Notes: generated from the letters alone by a model not told the origin. A stretch of 39,642 bases of DNA from Nitrospira sp. (GCA_027020665.1 JALUVJ010000110.1:1-39642), one strand, 5' to 3'; shown: positions 8,517-16,439, numbered from the stretch's first letter. A program made the numbers and translations.

Positions 8517-9521
8517 GTGAAAGCGATGCTTTTTGAAAAAGCGGGCGCAGCGTTGAAATCTTGTGATCTGCCCATGCCCGTGCCCGGCCCCCGTCAGCTT
8601 TTGATTGCGATCAGGGCCTGCGGGGTGTGTCGCACCGATCTGCACATTTATGAGGGGGATTTGAGCGCGCCAAAATCCCCCTTGATTCTGGGACATGAAA
8701 TTGTCGGTATTGTGCAGGCAGCGGGGGCGGCCGTTTCCGGTTTTTCCGTGGGAGATCGCGTGGGGGTGCCCTGGCTCGGGCAAAGCTGCGGGCGTTGTGT
8801 TTATTGCGAAAGCGGCCGCGAAAATCTTTGTGATCGACCGGGTTTTACGGGCTATCAGATTGACGGGGGATATGCGACGCACACCTTGGCCGATGCCCCT
8901 TATGTTTTTCACATTCCGTCGTCTTATTCGGATGTGCATGCGGCGCCGCTGCTTTGTGCGGGTTTGATCGGCTACCGTGCCTTTCGTATGACGGGAGATG
9001 CGCAGCGCATCGGGTTCTACGGTTTCGGCGCCGCGGCTCATATCCTGGCGCAGATCGCTCTTTATGAACAAAAAGCGGTTTATGCTTTTACCCGTGTTCA
9101 TGATGTGCAAGCGCAAAACTTCGCAAAAGAACGAGGAGCGACTTGGGCCGGTGATTCCGAAACGGCGCCGCCGCAAGCCCTTGATGCCGCGATTATTTTT
9201 GCGCCGGTAGGCTCACTTGTGCCGCGTGCTTTAAAGGCGGTCAAAAAAGGCGGCACCGTCGTTTGTGCGGGCATCCACATGAGCGATATTCCTTCTTTTT
9301 CATATGATCTGCTTTGGGGCGAACGTGTGATTCGTTCCGTTGCGAATCTGACGCGGCAGGACGGCATTGATTTTTTTAAGCTGGCCTCTAAAGTCCCGAT
9401 CCGGACCGAAGTTGAAGTCTTTCCGCTTTCAGCGGCCGATACGGCCTTGGCCCGTCTGAAAACCGGGGCGATTCAGGGGGCGGCTGTTTTGTGTATGAAA
9501 GATGAACATACAGGGTCTTAG
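8517..9521 (+). CDS. Zinc-dependent alcohol dehydrogenase family protein
   Basis: A medium-chain dehydrogenase/reductase of 334 residues. Catalytic zinc ligands are seen as Cys38 in CGVCRTD and His60-Glu61 in GHE. The structural zinc loop has Cys91, 94, 97 and 105. The Rossmann segment reads GFYGFGAAAH (about 166-175), with the last glycine of GxGxxG replaced by alanine. The sequence and its reduced length resemble the 'adh_fam_2' group of alcohol dehydrogenases. The start is GTG at 8517 (MKAMLFEKAG, the usual family N-terminus). It follows the esterase by 33 bases and its TAG overlaps the AGGAG ribosome site of the lipoprotein gene, suggesting one transcript. Confidence 0.9.
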   Translation: MKAMLFEKAGAALKSCDLPMPVPGPRQLLIAIRACGVCRTDLHIYEGDLSAPKSPLILGHEIVGIVQAAGAAVSGFSVGDRVGVPWLGQSCGRCVYCESGRENLCDRPGFTGYQIDGGYATHTLADAPYVFHIPSSYSDVHAAPLLCAGLIGYRAFRMTGDAQRIGFYGFGAAAHILAQIALYEQKAVYAFTRVHDVQAQNFAKERGATWAGDSETAPPQALDAAIIFAPVGSLVPRALKAVKKGGTVVCAGIHMSDIPSFSYDLLWGERVIRSVANLTRQDGIDFFKLASKVPIRTEVEVFPLSAADTALARLKTGAIQGAAVLCMKDEHTGS

Positions 9522-9531
9522 GAGAAATTAC

Positions 9532-9777
9532 ATGCTTTATTTCAAAAGGATACGACGCTTTTTTCTGGGGGCGATATTTGTGTTCTCCTTTCTCGCGTGT
9601 TCCAACCCGGAAGGCAAAAGCGCCCAACTTTACGAGACGGCACAATTTGAAGAGCAACAATTCAATCTCAAACACGCCAAGCAACTCTACGAAGAAATTC
9701 TGAAAAAATACCCTGAATCCTCATTTGCCCCCAAAGCCCAAAAACGTCTTGACGCTTTGAAGGAAGCCTCGCCTTAA
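9532..9777 (+). CDS. Small lipoprotein with a single TPR-like helix pair
   Basis: An 81-residue protein starting at the ATG at 9532, which has AGGAG 7 bases upstream. Residues 1-22 are a lipoprotein signal peptide with lipobox FLAC, so Cys23 would be lipidated. The mature part has one tetratricopeptide-like unit (LYETAQFEEQQFNLKHAKQ, then LYEEILKKYPESSFAPKAQ), resembling a fragment of the BamD/YbgF style of outer-membrane TPR proteins. It is too short for BamD. Function unknown; it sits at the end of the esterase-dehydrogenase cluster and before parB. Confidence 0.8.
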   Translation: MLYFKRIRRFFLGAIFVFSFLACSNPEGKSAQLYETAQFEEQQFNLKHAKQLYEEILKKYPESSFAPKAQKRLDALKEASP

Positions 9778-9834
9778 TGTATTCTCCATGCGGAGCATCA
9801 GAGCTTCCTAAGGGTTTTTCCTGTGCAGAACGTG

Positions 9835-9861
9835 TTGACAATCGCAAAACGGCACTATACC
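9835..9861 (+). promoter_or_regulatory. Possible promoter of parB
   Basis: A consensus TTGACA (9835-9840) is followed by TATACC (9856-9861). The spacing of 15 is shorter than optimal, so this is a tentative call. Confidence 0.35.
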
Positions 9862-9945
9862 CTGTTTTGCGGGGGGCTTTGTTTCAAATCCGGCAATTCA
9901 TCCTTTGTGAATCAAACGCTTAAATTTTGTCCGGGGGGCTGTGTG

Positions 9946-10803
9946 ATGACACGAAAGGCATTGGGAAAAGGGTTTGAGGGAAAAGGTTTGGGGGCCTTGG
10001 TGCCGACGATGGAAGCAGCGCCGTCGGGGCTTTTGGAAATTGATATTGCGCGCGTGAAGGCCAATCGTTATCAGCCGCGGCAGGTTTTTGACGCGGCGGC
10101 TTTGGAATCGCTTGCGGCTTCTTTGAAACAACATGGCCTGATTCAGCCGATTACCGTTCGAAAGGACGAGACGGGCGGTTTTGAACTGATTTCCGGGGAA
10201 CGCCGCTGGCGTGCGGCGAAGTTGGCCGGGTTTTCAAAAATCCCCGCGCTTGTGAAGGAAATCGCAGATCAGGAGTTGATGGAATGGGCGCTGCTTGAAA
10301 ACCTGCAGCGCGAGGACCTGAACCCGATTGAAAAGGCCAAGGCCTACGAAAGTCTTATTTCGGAATTTTCGCTGACACAAGAGGCTATCGCTGGCCGCAT
10401 GGGCATCAATCGCTCGTCCGTCTCAAATTTTTTGCGCTTGTTGCATTTGCCGACCGAACTTTGGGATGAAATTTCTGAAGGACGTCTTTCAATGGGGCAT
10501 GCGAAGGCGCTTTTGTCGCTTGAATCGAAGGCGGATCAACTGAAGCTGGCGCATGAAATTAAAACACGCGGCATTTCCGTTCGGCAGGCCGAAGCGGTGG
10601 TGCATCAAATGAAAAAGCAACCGATTGTGAAAAAGGCGGCAAAACCGCTGACGCACAACCCGGATGCATCGGCTGTGGAAGATCGTTTACGGCGAAGTTT
10701 GGGCACAAAAGTGAAATTATGCCAGCAGGGCAAGGCGGGAGAGATCCGCATCAGTTATTATTCTCTGAACGACTTGGACCGCATTTTAGAAAAACTGACT
10801 TAA
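9946..10803 (+). CDS. parB: Chromosome-partitioning protein ParB
   Basis: ParB binds parS sites, spreads as a CTP-dependent clamp and directs origin segregation with ParA. The 285-residue protein begins MTRKALGKGFEGKGLGALVP, the typical ParB N-terminus that contacts ParA. It carries the CTP-binding box GERRWRA (84-90), the ENLQREDLNPIEKAKAY motif (about 118-134), and a helix-turn-helix at about 143-164. The C-terminal dimerisation part ends RISYYSLNDLDRILEKLT. The frame is open 41 codons further upstream to 9823, but that part is not ParB-like. There is no parA next to it, unlike the common parA-parB pair, and I saw no parS consensus palindrome in the window. A bactofilin gene follows after 64 bases. 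Confidence 0.95.
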   Translation: MTRKALGKGFEGKGLGALVPTMEAAPSGLLEIDIARVKANRYQPRQVFDAAALESLAASLKQHGLIQPITVRKDETGGFELISGERRWRAAKLAGFSKIPALVKEIADQELMEWALLENLQREDLNPIEKAKAYESLISEFSLTQEAIAGRMGINRSSVSNFLRLLHLPTELWDEISEGRLSMGHAKALLSLESKADQLKLAHEIKTRGISVRQAEAVVHQMKKQPIVKKAAKPLTHNPDASAVEDRLRRSLGTKVKLCQQGKAGEIRISYYSLNDLDRILEKLT

Positions 10804-10867
10804 ATCAGTGCTTCCTTAAAACAAAATATAAAATAAAAGAAACGATGAACTGTCTGCAGGAGGAAAC

Positions 10868-11227
10868 ATGGCACGTAACAACGATGATATGGTGGCTTTT
10901 TTAGGAAAAGGCACGACGTTTAAAGGGATTATTACTTATGAAGGCGCCATTCGCATTGATGGCAAGGTGGAAGGAGAGATTGTCTCTCAAGGGGATTTGG
11001 TGATCGGTGAATCTGCTGTGGTGGATGCTAAGGTGTCGGTCGGCACCATTGTCTGCGGTGGAAAGATTAACGGCGACCTTCAGGCTTCCAAAAAAATTCA
11101 CCTCTTATCCAAATCCACAATGAGCGGTTCGCTCAATACCCCCAGTTTGATTATTGATGAAGGCGTTCATTTCAACGGACACTGCGAAATGAAAAAGGCG
11201 TCTCAAACCAAATCCGACCCGGGTTAA
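10868..11227 (+). CDS. Bactofilin 1
   Basis: A 119-residue bactofilin, a nucleotide-free cytoskeletal protein that polymerises through a right-handed beta-helix. The core repeats are visible: FLGKGTTFKGIITYEGAIRI, DGKVEGEI, GDLVIGESAVVDAKV, GGKINGDL and the end SLIIDEGVHFNGHCEM. Short polar tails flank the core, as usual. AGGAGG (10858-10863) gives a strong ribosome site. The stop codon overlaps the mnmA start (TAATG), indicating translational coupling. In Myxococcus bactofilins associate with ParB and PadC to position chromosome ends, so parB just upstream may be functionally related; that link is inferred. Confidence 0.93.
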   Translation: MARNNDDMVAFLGKGTTFKGIITYEGAIRIDGKVEGEIVSQGDLVIGESAVVDAKVSVGTIVCGGKINGDLQASKKIHLLSKSTMSGSLNTPSLIIDEGVHFNGHCEMKKASQTKSDPG

Positions 11228-12360
11228 TGCAAGAAATAACACCCAAAAAAACAGCCGCACCGCGTCGGCGCGTGGTCGTCGGCATGAGCGGCGGCGTTGA
11301 TTCTGCGGTCACGGCGGCCCTGCTTCAGGATGCGGGACATGAGGTGATCGGCCTGACCCTGACGCTTTGGCAGGATGAAAATGAAGACGAAAAAGCCTGG
11401 CAGGATCGTTCCTGTTGCAAGGTGGGATTGGCGCGCCATGTTGCGAAGCAGCTTAATATCCCGCATCATAAAGTCGATATCCGAAAAACCTTCCAAAACG
11501 AAGTCATTGATAATTTTTGTGATACCTATTTGATCGGGGAAACGCCGAATCCTTGTGTGCGCTGCAATGAACGGGTTAAGTTTGCGCGATTGCTTTCGGC
11601 TGCGGGTGAATTGGGTGCGGACTATCTCGCCACAGGGCATTACAGTCGCATCCGGTACGATGCGGCGCACAAACGTTATGCTTTGTTCAAAGGTCTCGAT
11701 TTAAATAAAGATCAAAGTTATTTTCTCTATCGGCTCACTCAGGCCCAGTTGGCCGCAACGCTCTTTCCCTTGGGCGGGATGTGCAAAGAAGATGTTTATA
11801 AAAAAGCGGCTGATTTAGGGCTTCCCTATGAAGAAATTTTAGAGAGCCAGGAGGTTTGTTTTGTGACCCAGAAGGATTACCGCACTTTTTTGAGCGAAAA
11901 TCGTCCACAGGCGGCCCGGCCCGGTGAGGTGCTGACGACTTCGGGAGAGGTGGTCGGGCAACATGAAGGCCTTGCGTTTTACACGGTAGGGCAACGGCGC
12001 GGGCTTGGCATCGCGATGGGGGAACGTCGTTATGTCACGCGCCTGGAACCGCAGTTGAATCAAGTGATTATCGGCACGGAAGAAGATTTATTGCAGGATT
12101 GTTTTATCGCAAAAGACATGGTTTGGGGGGCGTACGGCCCGCTGAAAACGGAGCGATCTGTGCAAGCCCGTATTCGCCACCGGGGCGCACTGATGGATGC
12201 CAGGCTTTCTCCGCTTGAAAAGGGGAACCCCCCTGAGGCGGCAGCCGTTTCTGTCCGCTTGCATCGGCCGGAGGGTGGCATCACGCCGGGGCAGGCTGTT
12301 GTTTTTTATCAGGGGGATGAAGTCATCGGCGGGGGAATCATTTCAAAAGAAAAGGCGTAA
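11227..12360 (+). CDS. mnmA: tRNA-specific 2-thiouridylase MnmA
   Basis: MnmA installs the 2-thio group on U34 of tRNAs for Lys, Glu and Gln, using persulfide sulfur. The 377-residue protein has the PP-loop SGGVDS at 21-26, catalytic Cys110 in NPCVRCN, the persulfide-acceptor Cys211 in ESQEVCF, and the ATGHYSR segment (about 135-141). The C-terminal part ends in the beta-barrel GxAVVFYQGDEVIGGGI typical of the family. Its ATG shares one base with the bactofilin stop. The gene converges with bactofilin 2 on the opposite strand; the shared intergenic hairpin lies at 12367-12393. Confidence 0.96.
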   Translation: MQEITPKKTAAPRRRVVVGMSGGVDSAVTAALLQDAGHEVIGLTLTLWQDENEDEKAWQDRSCCKVGLARHVAKQLNIPHHKVDIRKTFQNEVIDNFCDTYLIGETPNPCVRCNERVKFARLLSAAGELGADYLATGHYSRIRYDAAHKRYALFKGLDLNKDQSYFLYRLTQAQLAATLFPLGGMCKEDVYKKAADLGLPYEEILESQEVCFVTQKDYRTFLSENRPQAARPGEVLTTSGEVVGQHEGLAFYTVGQRRGLGIAMGERRYVTRLEPQLNQVIIGTEEDLLQDCFIAKDMVWGAYGPLKTERSVQARIRHRGALMDARLSPLEKGNPPEAAAVSVRLHRPEGGITPGQAVVFYQGDEVIGGGIISKEKA

Positions 12361-12393
12361 AAAAAACCTGATCCGGCCGAAGACCGAATCAGG
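12359..12393 (-). terminator. Rho-independent terminator of bactofilin 2
   Basis: A hairpin CCTGAT...ATCAGG with inner CGG/CCG pairs spans 12367-12393. Read on the minus strand it is followed directly by a run of eight T, about 33 bases after the bactofilin 2 stop. On the plus strand (3' of mnmA) no T-run follows. Confidence 0.7.
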
Positions 12394-12425
12394 GGGAAGA
12401 ATAAAGACAGGGTGTTGAGCTGTTT

Positions 12426-12866
12426 TTATTTTACAGCTTGGACGACTGCTTTTCGTTTGCTTTCCTCAGAAGAAATCGGGATGGCTGTTTGCGTTTTTTC
12501 AGTGGCGGTGTTAATGCCTGTCGTGGCATTCCCGTTGAATTGGGCACCTTCTTCAATAATGAGAGAAGGGCTTGAAATGTCGCAATTGACCACGGAAGTT
12601 TTCAGCAACTGCACTTTTTCCCGTGCCAGGATCTTCCCTTTGACGGTGCCGCCCACAATGATGGCGCCCCCTTCAATTTCGGATGAAATGTGTGCGCCTT
12701 CTCCTAAAATCAGGGTGCCGTCCACATTGATTTTCCCCTCGACCTTGCCATCCAGCCTTCCTGAGCCTTGAAATCGAATGTCTCCTGTAATTTCAACGCT
12801 TTTCCCCATAAAAATAATCAGTTCGTCGGATGCCCTTACCGGAGTTTCTTCACGTCCGAATGCCAT
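12426..12866 (-). CDS. Bactofilin 2
   Basis: A 146-residue bactofilin. The beta-helix core runs from about residue 20 (SVEITGDIRFQGSGRLDGKV) through GTLILGEGAHISSEIEGG and GTVKGKILAREKVQLL to SLIIEEGAQFNGNAT. A polar, Ser/Thr/Lys-rich tail of about 30 residues follows, longer than in bactofilin 1. GAGGAG lies 8 bases before the ATG. It faces mnmA convergently, has its own promoter and terminator, and is therefore expressed independently of bactofilin 1. Multiple bactofilins per genome, with distinct tails, are normal in deltaproteobacteria and may co-polymerise. Confidence 0.93.
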   Translation of the reverse strand: MAFGREETPVRASDELIIFMGKSVEITGDIRFQGSGRLDGKVEGKINVDGTLILGEGAHISSEIEGGAIIVGGTVKGKILAREKVQLLKTSVVNCDISSPSLIIEEGAQFNGNATTGINTATEKTQTAIPISSEESKRKAVVQAVK

Positions 12867-12902
12867 TATGTATTCTCCTCATTTATTGAAAAATAGCAAC
12901 TT

Positions 12903-12940
12903 AGTATAAAGAAATTACCGCGAAGTCAAAATCTTGTCAA
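12903..12940 (-). promoter_or_regulatory. Promoter(s) of bactofilin 2
   Basis: On the minus strand TTTGAC (12925-12930) precedes TATACT (12903-12908) with a 16-base spacer. An alternative pair is TTGACA (12935-12940) with TAATTT (12912-12917) and a 17-base spacer. Either would give a leader of about 30-40 bases. Confidence 0.5.
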
Positions 12941-13051
12941 GGGCCGGACCGGGCATTTTAAAAGGGGAGTCATTCATTTACTTGATATCTTAAGATATTA
13001 CTTTATTCCGATAAAACATGCGTGCGTCCTACAGTCGGGACGATTGGAAAT

Positions 13052-13654
13052 CTACAAAACGGCGGCCGCTTTGGCTAAACAGGTCGTGAGTTGTTCAAAA
13101 AGGTGAGGGGCCGGGCTTCCGACATCAAAAACCCTTGCAAGCGGGTCTTTTTCAGCGCGATACCCGATGATGAGTCCGTCTTTCCGGATGCCTTGCAAGA
13201 GGGTATCGAAAAGCCCTGCCCCTGGACTACCTCCTATAAAATGGGGTGCTGTCGCCATAATTTTGTTGAGTCGGCCCAGTGTAGAGACGGTGCTGGTTTC
13301 AAGCCACGCTTCTGAAAGTGGAATGGAAACGGCGTCTGAGAAGTCTTCTTCGTAAACTTGTGTGGCGGTGATTTTGATAATGGTGAGCGCATTTTTATCG
13401 CTGGCGGCCGGTGAAGATTTGATCATTGAAAGTTGCATTGAGAGGAAAACGCGGTCCGGTGTGAAGCCTGTTACTTGAAGGGAACAGGTCTTTTTTGCGG
13501 TTTCGAGTGACTCCGATCCGGCTTCCCAGTCAAAAAAACGCATTTTTTCGATTTGTATGACAGGGGGTTCTTCTGCGAAAACGCGGAATTCCTCTGGTGA
13601 AAACAGAGAAAACAGCGAGAGCAGGGCCTTCAAAAACGCCTTTTTTTTCAGCAT
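13052..13654 (-). CDS. Secreted protein of unknown function
   Basis: A 200-residue protein I cannot place in a family. The N-terminus MLKKKAFLKALLSLFSLFS is a signal peptide with cleavage probably near VFAEE (residue 27-28). The mature part looks like alternating beta strands and loops, with two cysteines (about residues 57 and 193). It has no visible catalytic motif and no membrane helix after the signal. It is transcribed away from the JAMM-domain membrane protein, with a perfect 12-bp hairpin in the region between them. It could be an outer-membrane-associated or periplasmic orphan. Confidence 0.6.
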   Translation of the reverse strand: MLKKKAFLKALLSLFSLFSPEEFRVFAEEPPVIQIEKMRFFDWEAGSESLETAKKTCSLQVTGFTPDRVFLSMQLSMIKSSPAASDKNALTIIKITATQVYEEDFSDAVSIPLSEAWLETSTVSTLGRLNKIMATAPHFIGGSPGAGLFDTLLQGIRKDGLIIGYRAEKDPLARVFDVGSPAPHLFEQLTTCLAKAAAVL

Positions 13655-13739
13655 TTTAACTCCGGAACGCTTTCTATTCTCTTCAATTTAGGGGCTTTAA
13701 GTAAAGGGTTTAAATGGCAGATGCGCGGAATAGGGGGTT

Positions 13740-13767
13740 GTCAATCCCCTCTTTTGAGGGGATTGAC
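13740..13767. repeat. 12-bp perfect hairpin between divergent genes
   Basis: Arms GTCAATCCCCTC (13740-13751) and GAGGGGATTGAC (13756-13767) flank TTTT. It lies between the divergent secreted-protein and JAMM-protein genes, so it could be an operator. TTGACC in its right arm followed after 17 bases by TAAAGT (13787-13792) is a possible promoter for the plus-strand gene. Confidence 0.5.
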
Positions 13768-13842
13768 CCTGCCTTAAGAGATCAATTAAAGTAATTATTT
13801 CCGATATCCTCTCGATTGAGCGGTCGCAAGGAGCAACAGTTT

Positions 13843-14793
13843 ATGAATGAACAAGCCTTATTATTTCCGGTGGAAGACCGCCGGAGCGGTTCCGGCTTTA
13901 ATCGTTTTCGCAGATTTTTAAATAATTACTGGCTCATTCCTGTCCTCATTTGTTATCTCCAGTTGGCCACCCAGATTATTTACCCGGCGGATTCCCCGCT
14001 TGAACGTTTGGAAAAGGGCAACCGCGCCTTCTTTCAGGGGATTCCCATCGCTTATAAAATTGTGACCCACGATTTTCCTTTTACCTTGCTGGGGCATTTT
14101 TATGAACTGGGCATCAAAGGCGCCTACAGTGCGGATCTTTTTCAGGTCCCGCATGAAGACATTAAGGCCGCCTTGGCCCGGCCGGAGGTGCGGCAAGGGC
14201 TTTATGATCGTCTCGTGGCCTCGCGTGAGTATCACGATAGCGAAATCGGCGGTTTGCTTTCTATTTCATATGCCACGGGCGAACCCGTTCTGAATATCCA
14301 CGAAATTCCTTCGCTGAACGAGATTTATCTCGCCCGGCTTCGCAAGAGCATGGAGACACCCGCCTCTTTAATTGATTTGCTGCAATCGGACTTCAGTGAG
14401 GATATTTTGGACGGTGTGGGGATTCAAGATCCTTGGGTTGAGAGTACAACGGCCTTAATTCAGAGTGATCGTATCTCCGATGCGCTGCGGCGGACCGCGA
14501 TGGAAAACTTTCTTGAGATGTATGAGGCTCTTTCCGAATCCCGCTACATTCTCTCGCCTTATCAGTTTAAAGCCGGGCTGGGTAAAATTCCGCTGGATGA
14601 GCGCTTTGTCGGCATCTTCCATTTTCATAACGGACTCAACGAACCGCCTTCTGCCGTGGATATCCGGCAAAGTCAGCGCAACCGGCAAATCGTGTTTACC
14701 TTTTCCGAGTCCGGCTGGACTTTATATGATATCAACAAAAAAGACTTGGCGATGGTGGACATTAAGATTGACAATCGAATCAACCTCCCATAA
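13843..14793 (+). CDS. Membrane-anchored protein with JAMM (JAB/MPN) metalloprotease signature
   Basis: A 316-residue protein starting at the ATG at 13843 (AAGGAG 9 bases upstream; an in-frame TTG at 13816 lacks support). A hydrophobic helix (about residues 29-48, WLIPVLICYLQLATQII) gives an N-terminal membrane anchor. The remainder shows the full JAMM zinc-protease pattern: Glu134 in SEIGGLL, resembling the ETGGLL opening of JAB domains, then H260-x-H262-x7-S270-x2-D273 in 'GIFHFHNGLNEPPSAVD'. About 125 residues separate the Glu and His motifs, longer than in minimal JAMM domains, so an insertion is likely. JAMM enzymes cleave isopeptide or peptide bonds, but the substrate here is unknown and no ubiquitin-like gene is adjacent. 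rplI follows after 54 bases. I do not recognise a named family. Confidence 0.65.
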   Translation: MNEQALLFPVEDRRSGSGFNRFRRFLNNYWLIPVLICYLQLATQIIYPADSPLERLEKGNRAFFQGIPIAYKIVTHDFPFTLLGHFYELGIKGAYSADLFQVPHEDIKAALARPEVRQGLYDRLVASREYHDSEIGGLLSISYATGEPVLNIHEIPSLNEIYLARLRKSMETPASLIDLLQSDFSEDILDGVGIQDPWVESTTALIQSDRISDALRRTAMENFLEMYEALSESRYILSPYQFKAGLGKIPLDERFVGIFHFHNGLNEPPSAVDIRQSQRNRQIVFTFSESGWTLYDINKKDLAMVDIKIDNRINLP

Positions 14794-14801
14794 ACTAACG
14801 C

Positions 14802-14816
14802 CCTGTAAATTACAGG
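14802..14816. repeat. Palindrome upstream of rplI
   Basis: CCTGTAA-A-TTACAGG, perfect arms around one base, in the 54-base gap between the JAMM gene and rplI. It could be a weak terminator or an operator. Confidence 0.35.
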
Positions 14817-14847
14817 TTTATGTGAAATGCCGAGGGGGATGTAGCAA

Positions 14848-15363
14848 ATGAGAGTCATCTTAAAATCCGATGTAGAGCGTTTAGGTCGTATGGGGGACCT
14901 TGTGGATGTCAAACCCGGTTACGCACGAAATTTTCTGCTCCCCAAAGCCTTGGCCGCACTTGCGACCCATAAAAATGTAAAAATGTTGGAGCACGAAAAG
15001 CGCATCATCGAGGCTAAAATTAAAAAAGAACGGCTGTCTGCCGAAGAAGTCGCGCAACAAATTTCGGCCCTTTCTATTTCCATTCCCGTCAAAGTCGGTG
15101 AAGAAGGCAAGTTATTCGGATCGGTTGCCTCAAAAGACATCGCGGAAGCCATATCGGCTGCGGGCGTGGCAATTGATAAACGGAAGGTTCTCCTGGATAA
15201 GCCGATCAAAGCCGCGGGTACCTTCCAAGTTCCCGTAAAAATACATCACGACGTCACCGCATCCGTCAAAGTCGAAGTGGTTTCAAATACGGAAGACGTT
15301 TCAAATACAGAAAACGCATCAGAGAAGGATATTTCCCACCCTGTCCCAAAAATCAACGATTAA
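14848..15363 (+). CDS. rplI: 50S ribosomal protein L9
   Basis: L9 binds 23S rRNA and reaches from the ribosome flank; it helps maintain reading frame. The N-terminal domain MRVILKSDVERLGRMGDLVDVKPGYARNFLLPKALA is canonical, followed by the long connecting helix (about 40-75) and the C-terminal domain (GKLFGSVASKDIAEAI). At 171 residues it is about 20 longer than typical L9. The extra acidic tail includes a duplicated VSNTE(D/N) unit from an 18-bp tandem repeat. GAGGGGGATG precedes the start. The usual rpsF and rpsR neighbours are absent; the JAMM membrane protein lies upstream and prs downstream. Confidence 0.97.
   Translation: MRVILKSDVERLGRMGDLVDVKPGYARNFLLPKALAALATHKNVKMLEHEKRIIEAKIKKERLSAEEVAQQISALSISIPVKVGEEGKLFGSVASKDIAEAISAAGVAIDKRKVLLDKPIKAAGTFQVPVKIHHDVTASVKVEVVSNTEDVSNTENASEKDISHPVPKIND
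15280..15315 (+). repeat. 18-bp tandem duplication within rplI
   Basis: Two adjacent 18-base units, GTTTCAAATACGGAAGAC (15280-15297) and GTTTCAAATACAGAAAAC (15298-15315), differ at two positions and encode VSNTED-VSNTEN in the L9 tail. Confidence 0.8.
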
Positions 15364-15390
15364 TCTTTACAGCAGGCATCACTCCAAATG

Positions 15391-15429
15391 AAAACCGGGA
15401 TGAGCCGCCCGGATTGATGTCGGTTTTTT
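15391..15429 (+). terminator. Terminator after rplI
   Basis: AAAACCG (15391-15397) pairs with CGGTTTT (15421-15427), enclosing an inner CGGG/CCCG stem, and the right arm runs into a T-run (six T). It falls just before the prs ribosome site, so prs would need its own promoter or read-through. Confidence 0.55.
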
Positions 15430-15461
15430 CCAGCACGGATTCAAGCGAGGAGAGCAGGTCT

Positions 15462-16400
15462 ATGAATAAATTGAAGCTTTTTGCGGGCAATTCAAATCCC
15501 GTGCTCGCGAAGGAAATCGCCGATTGCCTTGGGCTTTCTTTGGGGCAGGCCACGGTTTCCACCTTCAGTGATGGCGAAATTTATGTCAAAATCGAAGAAA
15601 ACGTGCGCGGGAACGATGTTTTCATTGTTCAGTCCGCTTCCGAGCCGGTCAATACCAATATCATGGAATTGCTCATTTTAATCGACGCGCTCAAGCGGGC
15701 CTCCGCCCGTGAAATCACTGCCGTGATTCCCTATTACGGTTATGCGCGTCAGGATCGGAAAGATCAGCCGCGGGTGCCCATTACGGCAAAGTTGGTTGCG
15801 GATCTTATCGGCACGGTGGGGGCGCATCGCGTTTTAACGATTGATTTGCACACGGGACAAATTCAGGGTTTTTTCAATATTCCCGTCGATCATCTCTATG
15901 CCAGTCCGGTATTGCTCGCTTATTTTAAGAAAAAGAAATTTGAAGAGCTGATCGTGGTTTCGCCTGATGCGGGAGGGGTTGAACGCGCCAGGGCTTTTGC
16001 AAAAAAAATGAACGTCGCTTTGGCGATTATCGACAAACGTCGGGAAGGTCCCAACCGGACAAAAATTATGAACATTATCGGTGAAGTCGAAAACCGTGAT
16101 GTTTTGATTTTGGACGACATGATCGACACGGCAGGGACCATTTCGCAGGCGGCTGTTGCGATTAAAGCCAAAGGCGCAAAGCGAATTTTGGCAGGCTGCG
16201 CCCATCCGGTTTTTTCCGGTCCGGCAATCAAACGCCTGAATGAAGCCCCGATTGACGAAATCGTTGTCACCAATACGATCCCCTTGAAAGGAAAAGACGT
16301 GTCCTGTAAAAAAATTACTGTTTTATCTGTGGCCCCCCTCTTGGGAGAAGCCATTAAACGAATTAATGAAGAGTCATCGGTCAGCTCACTGTTTGATTGA
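15462..16400 (+). CDS. prs: Ribose-phosphate pyrophosphokinase
   Basis: Prs makes PRPP from ribose 5-phosphate and ATP, feeding nucleotide, histidine and tryptophan synthesis. The 312-residue enzyme has standard length. It begins MNKLKLFAGNSNPVLAKEIA. The flexible-loop region YYGYARQDRKDQPR carries the family's RQDRK, and the PRPP-binding loop is DDMIDTAGT. ATP-binding residues FSDGE appear early. The frame is open to an upstream ATG at 15414, but AGGAG 9 bases before 15462 and homology favour the shorter form. rplY follows after 39 bases. Confidence 0.97.
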   Translation: MNKLKLFAGNSNPVLAKEIADCLGLSLGQATVSTFSDGEIYVKIEENVRGNDVFIVQSASEPVNTNIMELLILIDALKRASAREITAVIPYYGYARQDRKDQPRVPITAKLVADLIGTVGAHRVLTIDLHTGQIQGFFNIPVDHLYASPVLLAYFKKKKFEELIVVSPDAGGVERARAFAKKMNVALAIIDKRREGPNRTKIMNIIGEVENRDVLILDDMIDTAGTISQAAVAIKAKGAKRILAGCAHPVFSGPAIKRLNEAPIDEIVVTNTIPLKGKDVSCKKITVLSVAPLLGEAIKRINEESSVSSLFD

Positions 16401-16439
16401 GCCCGAAAGAGAGATTGATATTATTCAAGGAGAAATCCC

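Noticed and set aside
9797-9810. Shared 13-mer ATCAGAGCTTCCT at 9797 and 28499
   Set aside because: A pair of 13-base matches is expected by chance in 40 kb, and the flanks are unrelated.
9946-10803. parS sites near parB
   Set aside because: I scanned for TGTTTCACGTGAAACA-like palindromes and found none in the window; distant degenerate sites cannot be excluded.
12367-12393. Terminator for mnmA on the plus strand
   Set aside because: No T-run follows the hairpin in that direction; the T-run is on the minus-strand side.
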